A stretch of DNA of 64,000 bases from NCBI GenBank assembly GCA_028335825.1, contig JAIOKI010000016.1, positions 310,001-374,000 of the forward strand, in the 5' to 3' direction. The notes under the pieces were generated by a model. It was not told the origin of the DNA. It saw only the letters and a list, made by a program, of their open reading frames with translations, and ran no database searches. This stretch comes from Nosema muscidifuracis. Its lineage: Eukaryota > Microsporidia > Nosematidae. Both the position numbers and the translations under genes were made by a program. Shown here piece by piece: positions 46,075 through 55,706 of the stretch; positions within the stretch are counted from its first letter, which is position 1; every line of letters begins with the position of its first letter.

Positions 46075-47383
46075 AAAATATAGAATTTATATATATTAGA
46101 GTTTTTATGTTCTTAATATCATATTATTATATTTATTTGGTACTTTATAAATATATTCGTTAATTAAATTTTATATTATCCATAGGATCAATTTTTGATA
46201 GCATATAGTTTAAAACCTTATGTAATTTAATACTAATGCTTAACTAAAAATTTATTTGAGTTTATTGTACTTTTTTAGCTATTGTCTATAAAATAAATGA
46301 GAGTTCTGGATATTTTCTACCTTTTATTTCTCATCTATGTTTCTTCAACTACAAGTTCTCCTCGCTTCTATATTTCAGCGAAATACTCTTGAGAGTCTTT
46401 TTTGAAGTAATTTATTGAATATGAGCCTGAATTTGAGGAGTTATATCTAACGCCATTTTATGTTTAACGTTGTACATTGTCGTTATTTTATTCTATGCTA
46501 TAACAAACTGAATTATTTTATTTAAAGCTATGTATCAGAGATAAAGACTAATACGTAATAAATTATTTATCAATTAAACTTGATGAATTAATGTAAATAA
46601 TATATTTTACAAGAATAAAACTATGTATTGAAAAAGTTGATTGACATTTCAAAGTTATAAATTATTATTTTATTGCTTAGAATTAGAATTATTGTTATAT
46701 TTCACATTTTTAAACAAATATAAGTTTTTTATATTTACTACCTCCTCATCTATTTCAAGTTTAAAAATACGATTATGCAGTTATATTTAAATAATTATGA
46801 TTTATGGTAGAGTTTTAATTAATTTAAGAGACAAATGATTTATATATTATCTATATTTTTATTTTGGAACAAAAAATTTTTAATCAATTATAACTTAACA
46901 AGATAAAGCTTTCTTAAATCTACATAACAAAACCAAATTGATAATTTAAAGATAAATATTTATATAATGTTTAGACTATTATAACTTTTTTTATAAATTT
47001 AATCTATAATAATAAGATAAATTATTTATAATGATATACTGAGATAGAGAATAGTAAAATACTTTATAATATGTAATCTGATAATTTTCTAATTTATAAG
47101 AGATATGGCTTTTTTTAGAACTTTTATTGAAAATGAACCTGAATCAATGATTAATATTTTTAAATCTAATTTCGATAACTAATTTGTTTAAATGAATATA
47201 CAATAATGCAATATAAAATAAATTACTTTATTGAAAAATATTATCTTAAGAATATTTTATGGATTAAATTTTTCAATATTGATTTTTTTATCAAATTTAT
47301 TAAAAACGATATAATCATGTTAATTTATTAATTTGTTGTTAAACAAACAAACTTTTAAAATAAATTTATTTAATTTGCTGTTT
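46075..47383. other. 1.3-kb gene-poor region
   Basis: No supported gene. It contains the segment 46409-46570 similar to 44303-44560. A third short block at 47113-47150, which reads FIENEPES in one frame where 46411 reads FIEYEPEFEEL, may belong to the same family. Interrupted frames only. Confidence 0.45.
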
Positions 47384-47929
47384 TTATTTTGTAGCAGAAT
47401 TATCTAAATCATTAGAAAAATGGCGTAGAAATACCATCAAATCATTAATAACCTTTTCCATTTCATTTATAGTCAATAAACAATGTTTCTTTATATCTAT
47501 AATATATTCATTAAGCCATTCTTCATTAGATTCATCTACCTTAAATCTGTTTTCAAGTTCAAATCTAGATTTTATATCTTTTAATAATAAAATATCATGT
47601 GTTATAGATTTATTTATTGTCCTAGTATTAGTTTCTTTATTAAATTCTTTAGATTTAATTAGACTATCAGTATTCCATAATTCAATAAATCCTTTCATAT
47701 TTTTCATATGAAGTATTAATTTTTGATATAATTCTTTATTTGTTGAATTTTCAGATGATTTAAGAGACCTAAAATTTGGAGCTTCTAAAATATTATCAAC
47801 CAAATTTAGAGATTTTTTCATCATAAAATCCAAATTCTCAATAAGATCAGTATTCAATTCTTGTATATTGTCTTTTTTTAAATCTCTTGTTGAATATATT
47901 AAGCCTATTAAAAAATAAATTACATTCAT
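47384..47929 (-). CDS. short predicted secreted protein, unknown
   Basis: 181 residues. MNVIYFLIGLIYSTR gives a probable signal peptide, followed by a charged helical protein (LNLVDNILEAPNF, HMKNMKGFIELWN, EEWLNEYIIDIKKH) and an end NSATK. No recognised domain, no further membrane segment. The ATG follows TATCCCTTAAC, a good start motif. The signal region ends in 'LxYSTK/R', like the 701-residue secreted unknown at 20094; whether the two are related is not clear from the rest. Confidence 0.7.
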   Translation of the reverse strand: MNVIYFLIGLIYSTRDLKKDNIQELNTDLIENLDFMMKKSLNLVDNILEAPNFRSLKSSENSTNKELYQKLILHMKNMKGFIELWNTDSLIKSKEFNKETNTRTINKSITHDILLLKDIKSRFELENRFKVDESNEEWLNEYIIDIKKHCLLTINEMEKVINDLMVFLRHFSNDLDNSATK

Positions 47930-50454
47930 GTTAAGGGATAACTTTGTAAATTTCTTAAATAGTTTGATAAAAAAAGGATCTTAATTAAAAATTTCATTAA
48001 ATATTATTTTATTACAGAGTTAAATTGACGTCAAAAAAATCTTTATGGAGTTTAATTTATTTTTACGAAAAATCTTATAATTAACAATTGTAAAAAATAT
48101 ATTATTAATAAAAAAGTTATACTGATTTTACAGCAAAAAATTGTTGAATAAGATGATTTTTAACAAAAAAGTTAAATTGATTTCACTAAGATTTTTTAGT
48201 TAAAATTGTTGAATAAGATGATTTTTAATAAATCTTTTTGTTAAATATTTAAGGAGACTTGTAATTATTAAAAAATTTTTTGTTATATTAAAAGATTTAC
48301 TACAAAATTTTCTCTTATAATTCTTTTTTATTTCTTAAATAAAAAGAGAGAGAATAATTTTAAAGTAAAATATAAATAATTATGTTAAAGATAAGTTTCC
48401 ATTAAAATTATTTTTATTTCGAATTCAAAAATAGCTCTATTTATTATACTAAACTTTAATTAAAAAAATATATAATTTTACAATTTTTTCTTCTATCTTG
48501 TTTCTGACTTTCATATCATAGAAAAAAATTTTAAATTTAGATTTACTCTCTTTACAGTCATTTTTAAGATTCTAAGTTTTATCTTTTGGATCACAATATT
48601 TGTTTTATTTATTTACATTAAACAAAAATAAGTCATACAGTATATTTATTTTAATCTAAAGTTAATATTTTTTTTGAATAGCTTTATAATAATTTTAAAT
48701 TATCTCGAATCTTTCTTAAATTAAAATAACGAATTAAAATTTTATTTCTTGAACATAGGAAATTATTATAGTTATTGATTTACAAAATAATCTTCTATAT
48801 GACTTAATAATAAAAATAATTGTAATTGAATTATTTTTGCTTTTTAAAAAATTTATATTTAAATCAAATAAAAAAATTGACCATTTCATTAAAAAATTAT
48901 TATAATAATTCTTTACATGATACTAAAACATTTTAGTTTAACAAATATTTTATAAGAATATGAACTCATAACAAATCTGATATCAAAAGTAAATTTACTC
49001 TTTTCTGGTAAAACATCCTGATCAAAAGCATTAGCCAGTTCTTTAAAAGAATCTTTTTTAGATTTATAATATTTGGTAATTCTTAAAACATTAAACTAAT
49101 CATAAAAATCAGGTAAATTAAGTTGTTTCTTTCTTATCTTCAAATCTGATAATTAGTTCAGAATTATGATTGTTACAATACTTGATAAATCCTATTATAT
49201 AAATTTGGTCCAAGAGATTTATTTTAATTTAAATATTTATCATATTTGTAAGATGGAAAAATTCCTTCTTACTTTTTTTATAACTACGGACGTTTCAAAA
49301 TAGCTAACTAAATAAATATTTAATCTGAAATATTTGCAAAGAAAATAGAACTTATATCTTCTAAGAACATACTATTAAAAGGAATATTCACATTCTAAAG
49401 ATATTATTAGTTTTTTTCTAGCTTATTAAGATTATTTTACTTCAGAAATCTTAATCAACATTTGAATTTCATATGTGTTATTTTACAAAATATCAATAGG
49501 TTTGTTAAAGTTTAATATATTTTTAATTAAAATATAAATAATTTAAAATTTTGATTGATTTAAAATTAATAAGTCGCAAATTTCTCAGTAATCTAAAAAA
49601 ACACAATGATTTTTTTAGGAAGTTAATATATAAATAATAGAAAATTTTGATTGATTTGAAGTTAATAAGTTGCAAATTTCTTAGTAATCTAAAAAATACA
49701 ATGATTTATTTAGGAAGTTAATATATAAATAATATAAAATTTTGATTGATTTGAAATTAAGAATATACAAATTTATTTTGGTTCATGCATCTATGATAAA
49801 TCAAAACATTTATAACTTTTTTTTAATTAATAACATTTTGTTTTTTGAAAACTTATTGAGAAATTAATTAATTTTATTTATGATGTAATTTGAAATTTAA
49901 ATTACCAATAAAACATTTGTATATTATTTAATTTGCCAAATTATTATAATAAAATATCAATGGTTCTTAAAAATTATAAAAATATCACAAGAGAATCAAT
50001 AAATGAACGTCATTAAGCACAAATCTAAAAGAAAGATTAATGAAAGTGCATTAACTATATTTTCAGAACTTGAAGTTACAAAATACAAGCATATTTTTAC
50101 ACTTTTGGTATACTTTGCTGTATTCACATGATAAGAAAAAAATAATCATCAAACAGTTTATTTTTCTTAATATGATATAAAAAAAAATATACCAACTGAT
50201 TATAAAAGTTCAATTAACTTGGTCTACATAAAATATATAGAATTATAAGCTTATTAAATTTTAAATTTTACATAAATTTTCAAGTTTATTATCTTATGAA
50301 TCATAATGACACATTTCTCAAAATATAAAATAAATATTTTTGAGATAAAAAATTAAAATATTTAAGAACTATTTTGTCTAACTACTAAATTATTATATAA
50401 ATTAATTAAAACTTCTATGAAGTCTTTTAATTAAAAATAAATTTAAATAATAAT
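47930..50454. other. 2.5-kb gene desert with 95-bp repeats
   Basis: No supported gene. The phrase aaattgttgaataagatgatttttaa occurs twice (about 48139 and 48199). A 95-96-bp unit (aattttgattgattt...ttaggaagttaatatataaataat) starts at 49547, 49643 and 49738. Around 48030-48080 the sequence resembles 55235-55275. Confidence 0.55.
49547..49770. repeat. 95-bp tandem repeat, 2.3 copies
   Basis: Copies 1 and 2 differ by about ten substitutions and small indels; the third breaks off after its first part. It lies in the gene desert, not next to a gene end. Confidence 0.8.
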
Positions 50455-52104
50455 TTATTTGTTAAATGCTATTTCATATTTATCAATTATTCTTCTCAAG
50501 AAATTAGTAGTTTCTACCCTCAAATAAAACTTTCTAGTTTTGTTTTTAAAAGCTTTACATTTAAAAATCAAAGAGCACTCTAATCTTTCAATGCCAGTTT
50601 TTTCCTCTGAAACTGATTGTAATGAAAATGTATTATAAAAATCAAACTTCTTAGTCAAAAGGAAATTGTGAATATCAGATTTAAAGCATGAAAACTGTTC
50701 GTGAGTTATATCGGGATTTATAGTGAATTTAAAGACGAGTATTTTCTCAGGAGCACGAGTCATATTAACTAAAGTCTTCTTCCACAAATCGCTATTAAGA
50801 AATTTAACTTTTCCTCCGTTCTCACTAAGTAAAGAAGTACTCGTTAATCCAAACCCATGAACTTTATATTCAACGTTATCCACAATAACTTCATCTCCTA
50901 TATCAAATTGATGACTTAATAGCATCATGAAGTTGTAATATAGATCTGTTGCCATACCACTAGCAATAAAATTTAAAGCTAAGGCACTGCTCAGTGCAAG
51001 AGCTAGTAACTCTTTGATTGGAATACCAAATATTATTAAATATACTAAAATAAGAAAACAAAACACTATTATGTTGAGAAAGGTGCCTATTATACTAACA
51101 AATTCTTCTGCACGGTTTATACTTTTTTCTAAATTAACTCGTTCCATATAAAATGACAATACTGTGTCGTGAAAAGTTTTCATTGTTATAAATTTATCTA
51201 TTCCATTATCGAAATACGAGAAAGCATTTATAGCTGTTTGTGGATTGGTAAATATTGAATTGAAATCGTCAAAACTTAGATTACATTTTCCATCACTAGC
51301 TTTAAAATAAACATCTTTTGCAAGGGTCTTAGCATCTGATACACTATGAAGCTGGGGCTCTGGAATATCCAGATAAGACTTTTTGATATCAACATCAGAT
51401 AATCCTCTTCTCTCAAATTCTTCTCTATTCATACTTGATTGGATATCAAAACAAAAAATATCTTTACAGGGACATTCTGGTGTTTCCATAGTACTTGCTG
51501 TAGATACTTCATACCTATAATTTTTCATCAATGATAAAATTTTTTCAGTTCTCTCGACATCGTTCAATTTTGAGTTTAGAGTTTTTGTTACGAAATATTT
51601 GTCAAAGATAATCATTAAAACTGAAGTTGCATTATAAACTATTACAGTTATTAATATAGAACTTAAAATAGCTCTAATCATGTAATATTGATTAATTATA
51701 TCATCTTTTATAGCTTTAAACCATGATAAATTAATTAAACACCAAACAATTAGTGCAAATAATCTGTATGCACCTAATAAAGCTTCAAATCTTGAATCAA
51801 GACCTATATTCAAAAAAACATATGTAAGAATTTTGGTTATAGCAACAATAGCTGAAAGTGATCCGGTAATAACTAATAAACTCATTAAAATAACTAAAAT
51901 ATCGACTCCAAAGACATTTCCACTGGGAAGACCAAATAAAAACCAGACGAATCTTATCACTAACAATAGAATAAATACAGTATTAATTTTACTGCATAAA
52001 TAGTCAAATATTTTTGAGAATGTGGATTGAACTGATTCTTTCTGCTCAAATTCTTCTATCTCTGCATCTATGTCATTTTCAAACCAATTGAATTTTTCGT
52101 TCAT
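50455..52104 (-). CDS. MscS-family mechanosensitive channel, fungal Msy type
   Basis: 549 residues, about six membrane helices. The pore helix region (KELLALALSSALALNFIASGMATDLY) and the beta-domain entry HQFDIGDEVIVDNVEYKVHGFGLTSTSLLSENGG correspond to the MscS core. In front of it, residues about 270-290 (FKASDGKCNLSFDDFNSIF) sit where fungal Msy1/Msy2 channels carry an EF hand, but key calcium ligands look lost. Fungal members sit in ER or cortical membranes and act in hypo-osmotic shock. The ATG lacks a CCC motif. It diverges from the INTS11-type gene, 117 bp apart. Confidence 0.88.
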   Translation of the reverse strand: MNEKFNWFENDIDAEIEEFEQKESVQSTFSKIFDYLCSKINTVFILLLVIRFVWFLFGLPSGNVFGVDILVILMSLLVITGSLSAIVAITKILTYVFLNIGLDSRFEALLGAYRLFALIVWCLINLSWFKAIKDDIINQYYMIRAILSSILITVIVYNATSVLMIIFDKYFVTKTLNSKLNDVERTEKILSLMKNYRYEVSTASTMETPECPCKDIFCFDIQSSMNREEFERRGLSDVDIKKSYLDIPEPQLHSVSDAKTLAKDVYFKASDGKCNLSFDDFNSIFTNPQTAINAFSYFDNGIDKFITMKTFHDTVLSFYMERVNLEKSINRAEEFVSIIGTFLNIIVFCFLILVYLIIFGIPIKELLALALSSALALNFIASGMATDLYYNFMMLLSHQFDIGDEVIVDNVEYKVHGFGLTSTSLLSENGGKVKFLNSDLWKKTLVNMTRAPEKILVFKFTINPDITHEQFSCFKSDIHNFLLTKKFDFYNTFSLQSVSEEKTGIERLECSLIFKCKAFKNKTRKFYLRVETTNFLRRIIDKYEIAFNK

Positions 52105-52221
52105 ATTTGTTATTATTAGTTTGATATTTATAAAATTTGTGTTTTATCTTAAAACAAATTGTTACAAAGTTTTTCCAATCGAAAACATATCTTTAGATTT
52201 TTTTTCTTTTTTTATCCCATA

Positions 52222-53724
52222 ATGAAAATTATTCCACTAGGTGCTGGCCAAGATGTCGGCAGATCATGTATAGTTATAAATGTAGAAGGTCGAACTATAA
52301 TGTTTGATTGTGGTATGCATATGGGATATAATGACCAAAGAAGATTTCCAGATTTTTCTATTTTAAGTAAAACTGGTGATTTTAATAAGTTAATTGATTG
52401 TATAATTATTTCTCATTTTCATTTAGATCATTCGGGTGCACTTCCATATTTTACAGAGGTATGTAAATATGATGGACCTATTTATATGACACAACCAACA
52501 AAAGCCGTTATTCCTATTTTATTAGAAGATTTTAGAAAAATTTCAGCTCCTAAAATAACCGACGGAAAATTTTTTACGTATCCCGATATTGTAAATTGTA
52601 CGAAAAAAGTTGTAACAATAAATTTTAATGAAACATTTAAACATGATGATGATTTTTTTATTACACCATACTACGCAGGACATGTTATAGGAGCTGCAAT
52701 GTTTCATATAAAAGTTGGCAGCAAAAGTATAGTATATACAGGTGATTATAATATGACACCTGATAAGCATCTTGGTGCTGCATCAATACCCTGCTTAAGA
52801 CCTGATTTATTGATTACTGAGTCAACTTATGGATCTATTACACGAGACTGTAGAAAATCAAAAGAACGTGATTTTTTCAAAGCTGTACTAGATTGTGTAT
52901 CAAAAGGAGGAAAAGTTTTAATTCCAATATTCGCATTGGGTAGGGCGCAGGAATTATGCCTCCTGCTTGATTCACATTGGGAAAGAATGAAAATAAACGT
53001 TCCCATTTATTTTTCAGGAGGGCTTACAGAGAAAGCAAATAATATTTATAAACAATTTGTCAGCTACACAAATGAAACTATTAAGAAGAATGCTATCGAT
53101 TATAACGTATTTGAATTTAAAAATATATCTACTTTTCAGAAACATTATCTTGATTTAGATACTCCCATGGTTTTATTTGCTTCTCCTGGGATGTTACATT
53201 CAGGAATGTCCCTAAAAGTTTTTAAGGAATGGTGTACAGATTCTAAAAATTTAGTCATAATACCAGGATATTGTGTTAAAGGGACTGTAGGAGATAAAGT
53301 ACTTAATGGAGATAAAAAAATTGAAATATTGGGCGAAATGAAAGAAATTAATATAGAAGTCAAAAATTTGGCATTTAGTGCTCATGCTGATGCACAAGGA
53401 ATATTGAATTTGATAGAGATGTGTAAACCAAAGAATGTAATGCTTGTCCATGGAGATAAATCAAGAATGAAAATTTTAGAAAAAACAATAACAAAAAAAT
53501 TTGATATTCCAGTGTACAAACCTGAAAATGGAACTTGTATAAATATACCAACAGATGACATGATTAAATTGAGATTTAAGACAGAGCATTTAGAGAAATT
53601 TCATAAAAATAATTTAAGCAGTCAAAACGTAGCAATAAAATTCAAATTGAATAAAAGAAAAAAAGGAGAAGACTTTATTGAAGTAGTTAAATGCGATAAT
53701 ATAATTGAAGAAGATAGCACATAA
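52222..53724 (+). CDS. INTS11: metallo-beta-lactamase/beta-CASP endonuclease, INTS11 type
   Basis: 500 residues. PLGAGQDVGRSCIVI, FDCGMHMGYNDQRRFPDFS and the catalytic HFHLDH (65-70) are followed by YYAGHVIGAAMF, YTGDYNMTPDKHLGAA, the beta-CASP part (GKVLIPIFALGRAQELC, YFSGGLTEKAN), and FSAHAD. Residue by residue this follows INTS11 (Integrator RNA endonuclease) rather than CPSF73/Ysh1, whose counterparts read 'LGGSNEVGRSC' and 'LDAGVHPAY'. All zinc ligands look kept. The C-terminal dimerisation domain is cut to about 60 residues. The frame opens at 52159, but TATCCCATAATG marks 52222. It converges with RRP4, 3 bp apart. Confidence 0.9.
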   Translation: MKIIPLGAGQDVGRSCIVINVEGRTIMFDCGMHMGYNDQRRFPDFSILSKTGDFNKLIDCIIISHFHLDHSGALPYFTEVCKYDGPIYMTQPTKAVIPILLEDFRKISAPKITDGKFFTYPDIVNCTKKVVTINFNETFKHDDDFFITPYYAGHVIGAAMFHIKVGSKSIVYTGDYNMTPDKHLGAASIPCLRPDLLITESTYGSITRDCRKSKERDFFKAVLDCVSKGGKVLIPIFALGRAQELCLLLDSHWERMKINVPIYFSGGLTEKANNIYKQFVSYTNETIKKNAIDYNVFEFKNISTFQKHYLDLDTPMVLFASPGMLHSGMSLKVFKEWCTDSKNLVIIPGYCVKGTVGDKVLNGDKKIEILGEMKEINIEVKNLAFSAHADAQGILNLIEMCKPKNVMLVHGDKSRMKILEKTITKKFDIPVYKPENGTCINIPTDDMIKLRFKTEHLEKFHKNNLSSQNVAIKFKLNKRKKGEDFIEVVKCDNIIEEDST

Positions 53725-53727
53725 TAA

Positions 53728-54384
53728 TTAAAAAATCTTATCAAAATTAGGAACTTCCATTTTTGCTATACTTTCTTTTAAGTAATTTGATATGGCGAAG
53801 ACTCTTTTAGATGTTTCGGATTTATCATTTAAAGGCTCAATCCAAATGTATCCATTACATCCAATAATGATTTCAACATCTGAAAACTTTAAAAAGCGTG
53901 TTTTTACTTGGGGAACAATAGATGCAGGCATTTTTATAAGTACACCCTTTCCTAATTTTCTATATTTTTCATTACGAGTGTGTAAACTAACGGACCCACT
54001 TTTATTTATTTTCTGTACTTCTGCTACGAGCAGATCGTCTATATCGAAAAAATCTCTCATCATTATTTCGTCACATTCAAGTTTTCTACGTTGTGTAACG
54101 CCAGGTAGATTAATAGATGATAAATTTAAAGTGACTTCAGATTTACAATTCATTTCTATCTTCCATTTTTTATTATAAATATTTATAACACGTCCAATAA
54201 CACAATCCCCGATTTCTGCGGTATATCTGTCGAAGCATTTTGGTATAACAGTTACAAGTTTATTGATAGTTTTAGGTTTTCCAAAATAAGATGAAACAAG
54301 ATAATCATTTTTAATTTGTGTTCCATGTCCTTTGATGAATTCATCAGCTTCACATATCGTTTCTCCTGGTAATTTGTAATCCAT
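53728..54384 (-). CDS. RRP4: exosome cap subunit RRP4
   Basis: 218 residues. N-terminal GHGT motif (FIKGHGTQIKN), S1 domain with IGRVINIYNKKWKIEMNC and LNLSSINLPGV, then SVSLHTRNEKYRKLGKGVLI, the Rrp4 signature. The KH domain with CNGYIWIEP follows; the C-terminus is short. A cap subunit of the RNA exosome that guides RNA to the barrel; SKI2 encoded nearby is a cytoplasmic exosome helicase. Start motif AGCCCTCAATG. It shares a 34-bp divergent promoter with ERCC1. Confidence 0.95.
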   Translation of the reverse strand: MDYKLPGETICEADEFIKGHGTQIKNDYLVSSYFGKPKTINKLVTVIPKCFDRYTAEIGDCVIGRVINIYNKKWKIEMNCKSEVTLNLSSINLPGVTQRRKLECDEIMMRDFFDIDDLLVAEVQKINKSGSVSLHTRNEKYRKLGKGVLIKMPASIVPQVKTRFLKFSDVEIIIGCNGYIWIEPLNDKSETSKRVFAISNYLKESIAKMEVPNFDKIF

Positions 54385-54418
54385 TGAGGGCTTTTATCTA
54401 AAAATTTAAATCCCCGAT
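54385..54418. promoter_or_regulatory. 34-bp bidirectional promoter
   Basis: Only 34 bp lie between the start codons of RRP4 (minus) and ERCC1 (plus). Each end holds a start motif: GGG at 54388-54390 (CCC for RRP4) and CCCC at 54412-54415 for ERCC1. The middle is A/T only. Confidence 0.6.
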
Positions 54419-54985
54419 ATGATAAAGATAAATACGAAACAGACGGGAAATAGTGTAATTTCGTATTTAACATATTCTTCATTTATATACGAAGATTTAT
54501 TAACAACTGATTATGAAATTAATGATACGACTTCTGTTCTATTTTTATCTTTAAGATTTCATTGTGTCAAGCCAGAATATATTTTTAAAAGGATTAACAA
54601 ACTTAAACCGTATAAATTAAGTATTTTATTAATTTATGTTGATACAACAAATTACTCAACGACACTTTTAGAACTTTATGATAAAATTAGTGATCTAACT
54701 ATTATACTAGGATTTACTAATGAAGAATGTGCAAGATATTTGAAAGGGTTAGATATAAATCATAATAGGTCTATAAATATTATTAGAAGAAAGGAAGATA
54801 ATTTTAATACCTTTCTTGAAACATTTCCTAAAATTAATTCCACGGACTCGACTAGTATTTTAAAGAATTATAATACATTGAAAGACTTTTTTAATAATTT
54901 AAATTCAGATGTTAAGAATATTAAAGGAATTGGAGAGATCAAAGCGAAACTTTTAAACGAATATTATGAAAAGGATTTTAAGTAG
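54419..54985 (+). CDS. RAD10: ERCC1/RAD10 excision-repair protein
   Basis: 188 residues. GNSVISYL then SVLFLSLRFHCVKPEYIFKRI and TIILGFTNEECARYLKGLD correspond to the ERCC1 central domain ('ALFLSLRYHxLHPDYI' and 'WSxEExGRYLE'). The nuclease-like core lacks catalytic residues, as in the whole family. The C-terminal tandem helix-hairpin-helix ends with IKGIGEIKAKLLNEYY. The disordered N-terminal region of other ERCC1 proteins is missing. It pairs with XPF/Rad1 to cut the 5' side of lesions. Start motif ATCCCCGATATG. With RAD7 it suggests retained nucleotide excision repair. Confidence 0.93.
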   Translation: MIKINTKQTGNSVISYLTYSSFIYEDLLTTDYEINDTTSVLFLSLRFHCVKPEYIFKRINKLKPYKLSILLIYVDTTNYSTTLLELYDKISDLTIILGFTNEECARYLKGLDINHNRSINIIRRKEDNFNTFLETFPKINSTDSTSILKNYNTLKDFFNNLNSDVKNIKGIGEIKAKLLNEYYEKDFK

Positions 54986-55706
54986 AGAAATATTTTTTAA
55001 TATGTGTACTACATAATATCAATATTTAATATACAAATATTACTTTATCATTGACTTACCAAAAATTATATTCAGTTATTTGACAGCTTTTGTATTGCAT
55101 AATAATAAACAATATTTAACTTAATGCAAATTATATAAATTTTAATGATTATTTCTTTTTAAAAAATTAAAATAAAATGTCAAAGAATTTTTGACAACAT
55201 ATTTATAAAAATAGTGTTAAGCATTCTTTTTTATGGGGTTTAAAATTTTTTTATTTATACGAAAAAATAATTTTTTATTTGAATTTTGTTAAAAAGCCTT
55301 TTTTACAGCAATAATTTATATTTAAATCATTTGAAGATGTTCTTGTTAAATTTTAATGTCTTATTAATCTACTAGTTATAGATTATCCATCTAAGAACAA
55401 GAATGTAATTTTACGTAATAAACCTTTGTATAAAATATTTACTTTAAATCTATTTGAATTATTTAATAATTTATTCACACATAAAATTAAAATCAAATTT
55501 TAACTGATTAACTCTTTTTTAGAAATATGTTATCTTAAATATCTTATTGTATTTTATTTCAATATTTTAATATACTGATTAGCTAAGATTTTCATTCTCA
55601 AGACAGAAATTATCTTTATTAATAGGAAATAAATGATTTTATTTTATTCTTTTTATATTCTGATAAATATTTTTTTCTGCATAAATTATGTTTTTATAAA
55701 ACCCTA
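54986..55706. other. 720-bp gap, no gene seen
   Basis: AT-rich. On the minus strand AACCCCATAAAAAAGAATG (about 55220-55238) looks like a start motif but opens a frame of only 14 codons. The surrounding 55200-55330 resembles 48020-48160. A remnant of a lost gene is possible. Confidence 0.45.

Noticed and set aside
54252-54482. 76-residue minus frame over the RRP4/ERCC1 promoter
   Set aside because: Overlaps both supported genes and lacks any motif; a shadow frame.
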